From JACPPO01 sp965262505 (GTDB taxonomy: Bacteria; Acidobacteriota; Vicinamibacteria; Vicinamibacterales; UBA2999), in contig CBDHFM010000030.1 of NCBI GenBank assembly GCA_965262505.1, positions 4,092,001 through 4,156,000 on the forward strand: DNA of 64,000 nucleotides. The letters are read 5' to 3'. Within the stretch, counting starts at the first letter, position 1. The number at the start of each line of letters is the position of its first letter. Below, piece by piece: positions 57,152 to 64,000 of the stretch. The notes under the pieces were generated by a model. The model saw only the letters and a program-made list of their open reading frames with translations. It was not told where the DNA came from and searched no databases. Position numbers and translations under genes: made by a program.

Positions 57152-58581
57152 TGCACCGAGTCGGGCGCCGCCTTGAACGCCTTGAGGATTTCCGTTTCGA
57201 GGGACGCCTTCACGAGTGCATCGAGTTCAATGTTTGCCATGCCGCCGACGCCGCGTAAGCGTCGTTTTTTTGCCCAACACCACCCCGAAAAAAACGCCCA
57301 CCTGGCCCAGGCCGGGACACGCTCCACTATAAATACCTCCTTTCTTCTTTTGTCCTCTATAAACTACACTTTCACCCACTTTTGACCGGTTTTACCGGAA
57401 TAAAAAGTAGTTACATTAGTAAAGCCTGTCCCACCCTGGCCCGGAAACAGTAAGCCTCTCGCAGTCAATAACTTACAAATGGGACACCCCCCTTTTTACC
57501 CCTATAATACCAGACCGGAGAATACCGCAAGACGGCTTAAAGCCTGGCCCATGCTGTCCCGTCTGTCCCATTAAAAAATGACCCCGTTTTTTCCTCTGCC
57601 AGCAGACGAGAACTCTTAATTTAATTCGGGCCGGGCGATCAAACGCGGGCAATTTCGCTTGACCTTCGCTTTCGCCTTCGGCTCGTTGTTCTGTTCGCTC
57701 TCTATTCGGGCGAAAGTGGGGTGAATGGAGCCGAGCTGATGGCCTCCTGGATGGGTGAGTGCCATGGGGTCAGGCGTGTTGGTCGAGGAGAATGGAAGGC
57801 GATGAGATAGCGAACGAACATCGAATAAAAGTTAACGTAATCTGGGTTATGCGACGTTAGATCCAATACATTGGAGGTCGAGGATAGCCCTCGATGGTCG
57901 GCAGCTACACACGTGGGCGGGGGCCGGGCCAAGGGGTCACGATGACTCCCCGTGGGGGTCTTGACCGGGGCGGGATGGGGGCGGGCGGCCGAAGGCGCGC
58001 CCGTTCCGGGGCGTTGTTGCATGAATACCCGCTCCGGGTGGGGCGGTTTGGCCAGCCCTTCTCGTCTCCGCAGGAGCCACACTACAGGGATGCCGTAAGG
58101 TGCGAAAAAGCAGCCGAGGGCAGGCGAATTGCCGCAGCCCGGTGGGCGCGAGCGATCTCGGTGGCCTCCTCAATCTCTACCATCGAGAAGCTGCGTGAAT
58201 GGTCGGCCCATTAATCGCACCATACGAGACGCCGGCGGGTCTGCCGCCGAATCTCCCGAACCACCTTCTCCGTCGATCCTGCCTTCGCCATGGGGGGCCT
58301 CCTCCCCTGGCAGGAAACTGTCTCTTACTTCATGACCCTACGTGGTCCACATTGGGCTGACGCCACACACCACTCACCTTTTGATGCTCGGCGACAAAAG
58401 GCTCGTCTCTATCTATGAATACTTCGACACGCGCTGACGAGAAGCGCGCCGACTTCGGTCACACGGTGGCGCCGTCGTGGAGTCCGCCCCGCCGGTGGGG
58501 GCGGTCCCGGACGCGCACCGGATGACCGCGTCGGTATGATCGGTCGCGCTCGCCCTGCGCCTGGCGCGATATGCTGGCGCC
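57152..58581. other. 1.4-kb accessory stretch without a convincing gene
   Basis: 57240-57660 is strongly AT-rich, with TATAAATACC, TATAATACC and poly-A/T tracts and recurring CTGGCCC and TGTCCC motifs (57299-57308, 57427-57442, 57541-57568). A minus-strand frame of 38 codons (about 57238-57127, MANIELDALVKASLETEIL) abuts the VapE gene and may be a tiny phage-type gene, but it is unsupported. 57700-58560 returns to high GC; its open frames on both strands look like shadows. Confidence 0.45.
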
Positions 58582-58998
58582 ATGGTCGTGACACAGACGC
58601 TCCAGGTCTCCACGACGGGGCAGGGCGACGCGCACGACATCACGGAGCAGGTGGCGGCGGCTGTCGCCGCCGCCCGCTTCGGCGCGGGCATCGCCACCAT
58701 GTTCGTCGTCGGGTCGACGGCCGGCATCACGACTATCGAGTTCGAGCCGGGGGCGGTCGCGGACCTGAACGGGCTGTTCGAGCGGCTGGCGCCCCGCGGC
58801 GGGACCTATCGCCATCATTTGCGATGGGGTGACGACAACGGCTCCAGTCATGTGCGCGCCGCGCTGCTGGGACCCTCCCTGACGGTACCGTTGACCGGCG
58901 GAGCTCTGACGCTCGGCACTTGGCAGCAGATCATGCTGCTCGAGTTCGACACGCGGCCGCGGCACCGGGAGGTGGTAGTGCAGATCTTCGGGGAGTAG
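58582..58998 (+). CDS. YjbQ/UPF0047 family protein
   Basis: The 138-residue protein has the family blocks VTQTLQVSTTGQGDAHDIT, VVGSTAGITTIEFEPG, YRHHLRWGDDNGSSHVRAALLGPSLTVPL and LGTWQQIMLLEFDTRPRHREVVVQ. The metal His and Asp-x-Gly-x-x-His sites are kept. E. coli YjbQ has thiamine-phosphate synthase side activity; the physiological role is uncertain. It lies between the island and phosphatase remnants and looks intact. Confidence 0.92.
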   Translation: MVVTQTLQVSTTGQGDAHDITEQVAAAVAAARFGAGIATMFVVGSTAGITTIEFEPGAVADLNGLFERLAPRGGTYRHHLRWGDDNGSSHVRAALLGPSLTVPLTGGALTLGTWQQIMLLEFDTRPRHREVVVQIFGE

Positions 58999-59004
58999 GA
59001 GTAA

Positions 59005-59310
59005 TTGCCTCGTACACGACGAAGAGGCGGATCGAACGGTCCGCCGACCGGCTGCCCGCTCGGGCTGTTCGACACGGCACCGTACGAGCCCGGTGAGACA
59101 GCCGATCGCCGCCGACGACCTGCGCGTGCTCTACAGCGACGGCGTGACCGAGGCGACCAACGACGTCGGCGAGGAGAGTACGGTGACGCGCGGCTGCGTG
59201 CCTGTCTGGAGCCGTTGCGACGCGCGCCAGTGGCCGATGTGCTGAAGGCCGTGCAGGACTCGGTGAAAGCGTTCACTGGGGACGTGCCGCCACAGGACGA
59301 CGTCACGTGA
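59005..59310 (+). pseudogene. C-terminal remnant of a SpoIIE/RsbU-type PP2C phosphatase
   Basis: Three reading frames must be joined to read the family sequence: PTGCPLGLFDTAPYEPGE (about 59040-59095), then DDLRVLYSDGVTEATNDVGEE in another frame (about 59115-59180), then ARLRACLEPLRRAPVADVLKAVQDSVKAF and PPQDDVT back in the first. The N-terminal two-thirds is absent, and two frameshifts break what is left. Confidence 0.75.
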
Positions 59311-59347
59311 TGGTGCTGCGCACCCGCTGAGGACGAGTCAGCCGAGC

Positions 59348-59420
59348 ATGGCCACGCGCATCGTCGGCGTCATGGGTCCCGGCGCAACCGCCACGCCTGA
59401 GGAGTGCCGCACCGCCGAGC
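59348..59420 (+). pseudogene. N-terminal stub of a LOG-family (TIGR00725-like) protein
   Basis: About 25 codons from ATG 59348 read MATRIVGVMGPG followed by AECRTAERV-like helix (ATPEECRTAERV), the usual start of LOG-family Rossmann proteins. Homology stops where the integrase-core transposase region begins, and no continuation is seen beyond it. Confidence 0.45.
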
Positions 59421-59441
59421 GTGTCCGTCTCGAATTCGTTG

Positions 59442-60533
59442 TCAGGCCGCCACTGGGAGCTGGACCAAGTCCCGGCAGTGGGAGACCCAACGGACATTGT
59501 TCAGCTCGGCACGGGCCACCATGTGTCCGCCGGCGAAGGTCAACGGCGTGTGGCCCTTCAACGACGCGTGGCTGCGTACCTCGTTGTAGTAGGCCTGGAA
59601 GTCGGCAAGTGTCCGTTCAAGATCACGGGCATTCCAGAACAGCACATGGTCGAGACATTCTCGCCGCGTCGTGCCGATCAGGCGCTCCACGAAGGGGTGG
59701 GACCGGGGCACATGAGGCACGGTCTTGATTTCGTCGATCTCCAGAATCCGCAGGTTTGCCGTCCAACGGTGCGCCTCGAACAGCGGATCATGATCGGTGC
59801 TGAGATGTCGCGGGGCGCCCCGACCATAAATGGCGGCGTTGAACATGCGGCAGAGGTCGGCGCCATTGACCGGACCGCAGTGCACGCCGACTCCGACGAG
59901 GCGGCGCGTGAATTGGTCCATGACCACGAGCACCCAGTCGCTCCGGAGCACGATGGACTCGCATCGAAAGAGGTCCACGCTCCACAGGCTGTCTGTCGTG
60001 TGTCCGATGAACGACAACCACGAGGGCCCGGTTCCGCCCGGGATGGGGCGATAGTGTGTCGACAGCACGCGGTACACGACGTTCTTATCGATGTTGGCCC
60101 CGAACGTTCGCGAGATGATGCGCGCAATCCGTGGACAGCCGAACCGAGGAGTACGCGACGTGAGCTCGACGATGGCCTGGATGAGTGCCTCGCTCGGCCC
60201 CTTCGGTCTGGGCTTCTTCGGGCACTCGCTCGACGAAAACAGTCGGCGGTACGTGCGACGCACCAATGCCTGATGAAACGCCAGGAGCGTCGAGGGGCGT
60301 ACGCCGATGTCGACCTTTCGGATCCGTCCTGGGCTGAGGAAGAGTGACCCGAATCCGAACAGCAGCTGGTCATTCGCTGCCAGGTGCGGCGCCCGCTGGC
60401 GACGACGGCGCAAGACGATCAGCTGCTGCTTGAGCAGAAGATTCTCCGCGATCACCGCGCGCACGCCACCGGGGCCACACAGCGTCGCGGTCATGACGGC
60501 CCAGTGAAGCAGGGTGAGCAGGAGGTCCTTCAT
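59442..60533 (-). CDS. Integrase-core (rve) DDE transposase
   Basis: The 363-residue single-frame protein starts MKDLLLTLLHWAVM and has a helical N-terminal region, a helix-turn-helix with GCPRIARIISRTFG, and a retroviral-type integrase core. The catalytic residues are Asp in WSVDLFRCES, Asp in LSTDHDPLF and Glu in PFVERLIGTTRRECLDH. It is IS3/IS481-like but needs no frameshift. Weak 9-bp inverted ends CGTCTCGAA (59426-59434) and TTCGAGACG (60611-60619) might mark the element; no target duplication was confirmed. Confidence 0.88.
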   Translation of the reverse strand: MKDLLLTLLHWAVMTATLCGPGGVRAVIAENLLLKQQLIVLRRRRQRAPHLAANDQLLFGFGSLFLSPGRIRKVDIGVRPSTLLAFHQALVRRTYRRLFSSSECPKKPRPKGPSEALIQAIVELTSRTPRFGCPRIARIISRTFGANIDKNVVYRVLSTHYRPIPGGTGPSWLSFIGHTTDSLWSVDLFRCESIVLRSDWVLVVMDQFTRRLVGVGVHCGPVNGADLCRMFNAAIYGRGAPRHLSTDHDPLFEAHRWTANLRILEIDEIKTVPHVPRSHPFVERLIGTTRRECLDHVLFWNARDLERTLADFQAYYNEVRSHASLKGHTPLTFAGGHMVARAELNNVRWVSHCRDLVQLPVAA

Positions 60534-60631
60534 GCGCGAGACAGCGTAGGGCAGACGTCAGGCGCCACGCAACGTTGCCTCAATCCTGGATTCAGCGAGA
60601 GAATTGGGAGTTCGAGACGCACAGGTGCAGG

Positions 60632-61315
60632 CTACCTTGCCTGGGATGACCGGTCATGACAGTCACCCGCCGGTCGAAATCCGGCAGCCACGGCTGCCTC
60701 CGGCGAGTCAAAGGGCACGACGCAGTTCGGGCAGTCGTAGTTGGGACAGCCAGGGCGGTGGAACACGCGAGACCTGGTGTTCCCGTGGAGCTGGCCCTCG
60801 ACCGGCACGTCTGAAACCGCAGAGAAACCTCGTCGGAACTCCCACGGCGGGACCGGGTTGGGCGCGCGCCACAAACCCACGCCTGCAGCGCGGGCAGCAC
60901 GTTCGGCCTCAGCAAGTGTCTGGTCGTCGGAGTAACGCGTGAAGTGCCACGCCAAGCCCTGTTCGACGAGGGCCAGACTGAGGTCGAGCTCGTCGACGTA
61001 CACGCGGGCTACGAGTCGACCGTATTGATCGACGTCCCTGACCTCAACACGTGCCACCTTTCCGAACACGAATCTTGACGTGAGCTGTTTCGCCCGCTGA
61101 AAGAAGGGTTGGCGAGTTTCTGGCGCGTCGATACCATCCAGGCGCACGCGAACGGGCGTCCGGTCACGCATGACGCGCACGGTATCGCCATCAGTGACGC
61201 CCACAACTTCCCCGGAAAAGACCTCGCCGGCCTGGGAGTGGAGCTGCAACGGGGACACCCACAGCAGCAGCAGCAGCGAGCCGGCAAGTATCGCAATAGC
61301 AGTTCTCATTTGCAC
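60632..61315 (-). CDS. Secreted thermonuclease-family protein with C-terminal Cys motif
   Basis: The 227-residue protein has a signal peptide (AIAILAGSLLLLLWVSPL, residues 5-22) and a staphylococcal-nuclease domain: VTDGDTVRV, RVRLDGIDAPETRQPF (metal and catalytic Arg/Asp), VRDVDQYGRLVARVYV and LVEQGLAWHFTRYS. The last 40 residues (VFHRPGCPNYDCPNC ... AAGFRPAGDC) form an Ada-like zinc-binding tail often attached to secreted nucleases. It probably degrades nucleic acid in the periplasm or outside the cell. Confidence 0.9.
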   Translation of the reverse strand: MQMRTAIAILAGSLLLLLWVSPLQLHSQAGEVFSGEVVGVTDGDTVRVMRDRTPVRVRLDGIDAPETRQPFFQRAKQLTSRFVFGKVARVEVRDVDQYGRLVARVYVDELDLSLALVEQGLAWHFTRYSDDQTLAEAERAARAAGVGLWRAPNPVPPWEFRRGFSAVSDVPVEGQLHGNTRSRVFHRPGCPNYDCPNCVVPFDSPEAAVAAGFRPAGDCHDRSSQAR

Positions 61316-61597
61316 TCACCTTGCCTGCACGGCAGGTCCGTCATGATAGCCTCTGGCCCACAGACCAGTTGGTCGATCCTTTCGGTCTATTGCCCGGCGC
61401 CCGATTGGCAGAGATCGAGGTGGGCTAGGGCATTGCCGTACGCGTGACGCTCCGGCAGTCGGTAACGTAGTGGAGCACAGACAGCTGTCCGTTCCCTATT
61501 TTCAAAGTCTCATGCCCCCTGCACTCATCAAGGCACTCGCAGGTGGCAAGGATGGGCTTGATCCGATCTCGTGGACACGTTCCGAAAGGTGGAGACG

Positions 61598-62050
61598 ATG
61601 TCCCGAATGGCAGCAACCACACGTCGGCGGTCACGTCGGCAATTCAGTGACGAGTTCCGGGCTGGGGCGGTCCGGCTGGTGTTGGAAGAGGGGAAGACGG
61701 TCGGCGCCGTCGCCCGCGAGTTGGATCTTACCGAATCGGCCTTGCGGCAATGGGTCGAGCGGGCGCGCGCCGACCGCAGCGGGGGCCGTACCGGTCTGAC
61801 GACCGCCGAGCGGGAGGAGCTGGCTCGGCTGCGCAAGGAGAATCGCATCCTCGCCGAGGAGCGCGACATCTTAAAAAAAGCGACGGCCTTCTTCGCGAAG
61901 CAGAGCCGGGAAGATTTCGGTTCATTGCCGTGGAGAAGGCCAGGCACACCGTCATCATTCTGTGCCGGTGTCTCGCGGTCACACGCAGCGGGTTCTACGC
62001 GTGGCAACGACGCCCGGAATCGGCACGATCACGAGACGACCGGCGGGTGA
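61598..62050 (+). CDS. IS3-family transposase OrfA
   Basis: The product has an HTH_Tnp_1 domain (RRQFSDEFRAGAVRLVLEEGKTVGAVARELDLTESALRQWV split by the turn at GKTVGA) and a leucine-zipper-like helix (EREELARLRKENRILAEERDILKKA). A run of seven A at 61873-61879 is the expected site of -1 frameshifting into OrfB, giving the full transposase. Beyond that point the OrfA frame is only a tail. Confidence 0.87.
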   Translation: MSRMAATTRRRSRRQFSDEFRAGAVRLVLEEGKTVGAVARELDLTESALRQWVERARADRSGGRTGLTTAEREELARLRKENRILAEERDILKKATAFFAKQSREDFGSLPWRRPGTPSSFCAGVSRSHAAGSTRGNDARNRHDHETTGG

Positions 62051-62388
62051 AGGTCCTCGTCCAAGCGTCCGTTGACGCGAGCAAACAGCGCTATGGCAGC
62101 CCGCGCATTCACGAAGACCTGATCGAGCAGGACGAGCAGGTGAGTCGCAAACGGGTCGTCCGGCTGATGCAGGAAGAAGGCCTGGTCGCACGGGCCCGGA
62201 AGCGTTACAAAGTAACCACCATGAGCGATCACGACCAGCCGGTCGCGGCGAATCTGCTCGACCGCCAGTTCGAGGCGGACGCCCCGAATCAGCGGTGGGT
62301 CGGCGACACGACCGAGTTCGTCATCGGCAGCAGCGGTAACCTGTACCTCGCGGCGGTCTTGGATCTGTGCTCGCGGTTCATCGTGGGG
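61870..62388 (+). pseudogene. IS3-family transposase OrfB, 5-prime part (disrupted)
   Basis: In the -1 frame after the A7 site the sequence reads RFRFIAVEKARHTVIILCRCLAVTRSGFYAW, the HTH_21 region (YGSPRIHEDLIEQDEQVSRKRVVRLMQEEGL) and the start of the rve core (APNQRWVGDTTEFVI, first catalytic Asp). It breaks at RFIVG, where the IS256-type element is inserted at the TCGTGGGG duplication. Confidence 0.88.
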
Positions 62389-63819
62389 GAGTCAAGCCCA
62401 TTCCTAGTTGAAACTCTCCGCGACTCCTGATTGCTTACGCGGCTTTGGTCTTCGATGTCGTCGTGTCGATCTTCAACTCTCGCTTCAATGCGTCACGAAG
62501 CCTGGGCAGGTGCCGGTAGCCCATCACCTTGCGTAGACGCGGCTCGATGTCCAGGAGCGCAGTGGCCAGCCAGCGATGGCGTTGACTCGAGTGCTGCCAG
62601 TGATCGACCTTCGCACAGCGCTCCTCAATGAGCGCGTTGATGGACTCGAGGCCGTTCGTCGTCTTCAGCGACCGGCCCAGCACACCGTACACCCCGAGGC
62701 GATGCAACGTCCATGGTCTCGTCCAGGCCTTCCGCCAGACTGCCGGCCGCGGATTGGTTCCGATCCTCCAGCTCATGCTGGAGCGACTTGAGGGCGGCGA
62801 GGGCCTCGTCGTACTCCGGACGGTTGTAGGCGCGCTGGAGACGCTGCCGCCACACCGGCTGCTCACTCTTGGCCAAGTAACTCACCACGTTCTCGCGCTT
62901 GTGCCACTGACACCGTTGCACCAGGGCACGGTGGCGGAAGGCTTTCCGCACGGCCGCCCGGAGCCCCTTGCCGCCATCCACGATCACCAGAAGCCCTTGG
63001 GAGACATCGAGGCCCCGCTCGACCAATGACCGGAGGAACGGGGTCAACACCTGCTCGTTCTCCGTGTCCGTCTCGACGATGCCCAGGAACCGTTTGTCCC
63101 CCGTCATCGCGATGCCCAGCGCGACGACCATCGTCGCCTCGGCGAACGTCTTGCCGTCCAGCACGAGGGCCACGACGTCCTCCCCGGAGAGGTCCCGCTC
63201 CTGGCGCTCGCGGAGTTTCGTCGCGCTGGCCTGAATGAACGCGCGGGACACCGTCGACCCCGATAGGCCGATCGCCCTGGGAATCGCCTCGGCGGCCGCC
63301 GCGTAGTTGCGGCACGAGATCCCATACAGCACGCGCCTCAGCAACAGGTCGTTGACTGCGCGACCGCCATGCAGCGCTTCGTACGACCGCAGGGGAATCT
63401 CGCGCTCCGTGACATGGCGAATCCGGGGCACGCGAATCGGCACGCGCTGGCCGGCCAACCCGACCGTCCCGGGGTGGCTCCCATGACGGCGCCCGCCGAC
63501 TGACGGGTCTTTGCGGGCGTCGCGTTCGCCAGCCAGCGCGGGCACTTCCTCGTCGAACCATTCCTCGATGTGCAGCAACCCCAGCGGAATCAAGGACCGG
63601 ATCAATTCCACCTTGGCATCGACCTCCAGCTCCGCGTACCCCTCTCGGTCGATGACGTCGACCGCGCCCAACGTGCGACCTTTCTTGCGCTTCCTGACCG
63701 ATCGTAGGACACGGCTCATCTCGGCTCCTTTCTCTCGTGGCGTGATGTTCGTCTCGCAACGTCATCAAACCACAGGGTTTGGAGCCGCTTCAATTTCCAA
63801 CTAAGTTTCGCTCACACTC
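62389..63819 (-). mobile_element. IS256-family element nested in IS3
   Basis: An 8-bp duplication TCGTGGGG flanks it (62381-62388 and 63820-63827). The ends are imperfect inverted repeats sharing GAGT and (C)TAGTTG(A)AA motifs. The element is 1431 bp and carries one IS256-type transposase, itself frameshifted. Removing it restores RFIVG-WAVSAVNDRH in OrfB. Confidence 0.92.
62435..63719 (-). pseudogene. IS256-family transposase with frameshift
   Basis: The first frame (from 63719) gives the N-terminal and catalytic region: RVPIRVPRIRHVTEREIPL, ALVLDGKTFAEATMVVALGI (Asp), LVIVDGGKGLRAAV (Asp) and QRCQWHKRENVVSYL. Near 62712 the frame must shift by one base after EGLDET. The other frame then supplies LHRLGVYGVLGRSLKTTNGLESINALIEERCAKVDHW (catalytic Glu) and the C-terminus to 62435. 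The element is therefore probably inactive unless the shift is an error. Confidence 0.85.
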
Positions 63820-63827
63820 TCGTGGGG

Positions 63828-64000
63828 TGGGCCGTCAGCGCGGTGAACGACCGGCACGTGACCATCAAGGCCTTGGAGATGGCGCTCAAGCGCCGGTGCC
63901 CGGACATCGGCCTCCTCCATCATTCCGATCAGGGTTGTACGTACGCAAGCGAGGATTCTCAGGACCTCCTCGAGGCGCGTGGCATCGTCTGCAGCATGAG
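63828..64000 (+). pseudogene. IS3-family transposase OrfB, continuation after IS256
   Basis: The frame restored after the second TCGTGGGG copy reads WAVSAVNDRHVTIKALEMALKRRCPDIGLLHHSDQGCTYASED, with the second catalytic Asp in HHSDQG. It runs off the right edge of the window before the catalytic Glu region. Confidence 0.88.

Larger units (their letters stand above)
61558..64000 (+). mobile_element. IS3-family element, interrupted by IS256 and cut by the window edge
   Basis: OrfA and OrfB of an IS3-type transposase lie on the plus strand from 61598. The left end is placed near TGATCCGATCTCGTGGACACG (about 61558) by analogy with related elements; this is approximate. An IS256-type element occupies 62389-63819, after which OrfB resumes and runs off the right edge. 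Confidence 0.8.

Noticed and set aside
57894..58214. 106-codon frame and its antisense counterpart in the 57.9-58.2 kb stretch
   Set aside because: Gly/Arg/Pro-rich on both strands, no ribosome-binding site, no family resemblance.
51000..64000. Second att copy of the tRNA-Leu 3-prime end
   Set aside because: I looked for repeats of the T-arm and acceptor sequence downstream and found none, so no right end of the island is called.

Overview
The window is a high-GC bacterial chromosome segment with two tRNA-Leu genes, one tRNA-Lys and about 50 genuine protein genes. The tig-clpP-clpX-lon-engB-rho-rpmE order, the many secreted TPR, beta-propeller and beta-barrel proteins, the DUF5777/cupredoxin/SCO set and the DinB and DUF72 proteins suggest an Acidobacteriota-type Gram-negative (perhaps Vicinamibacteria). 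That placement is inferred from gene content; no rRNA is present.

Layout. 1-2.9 kb: end of the MrfA helicase and the complete MrfB nuclease (mitomycin-type DNA repair). 3-11.2 kb: a long minus-strand proteostasis and transcription block, transcribed tig, clpP, clpX, lon, engB, rho, rpmE. 11.3-18.5 kb: tRNA-Leu(UAG), two membrane-anchored SGNH hydrolases, a Dam-type methylase, a sugar aminotransferase, GmhA-like isomerase, tRNA-Lys and a BioF2-type acyltransferase, probably a surface-glycan neighbourhood. 18.5-21.4 kb: an IS701 and an IS630 element side by side, ending a truncated methyltransferase gene. 21.4-30.2 kb: GDPD, family-5 uracil-DNA glycosylase, cytochrome c lipoprotein, lipA, and a copper cluster (two cupredoxins, a stand-alone CuA domain, DUF5777 barrel) followed by a sigma54 two-component pair; three genes here carry an internal stop or frameshift. 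30.4-50.4 kb: housekeeping and envelope genes, including a protease-propeller-barrel fusion, TlpA, a CusF-SCO fusion, LigD-type phosphoesterase, POT transporter, a CCAEP-tail radical SAM enzyme overlapping an ATP-grasp ligase gene, IspG, YtxJ and Fbp.

50.5-57.2 kb: an integrative satellite-like island inserted at tRNA-Leu(CAA): integrase, a second truncated integrase, an unknown cargo protein, tandem direct repeats, an AlpA regulator and a TOPRIM primase-VapE helicase gene split by an IS630 element. Excising that element at its TA duplication restores one frame exactly. 57.2-64 kb is a decaying accessory region: an AT-rich gene-free stretch, YjbQ, remnants of a SpoIIE phosphatase and a LOG-family gene, a lone integrase-core transposase, a secreted thermonuclease, and an IS3 element interrupted by a frameshifted IS256 element with an 8-bp target duplication.

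Two observations stand out. First, tight palindromic blocks occur both between genes and, in frame, inside conserved genes (mrfB, engB, dam), adding roughly 20-35 residues at variable points; they look like a dispersed palindromic element that tolerates insertion into coding sequence. Second, the CCAEP-tail radical SAM/ATP-grasp pair looks like a compact biosynthetic module with unknown product.
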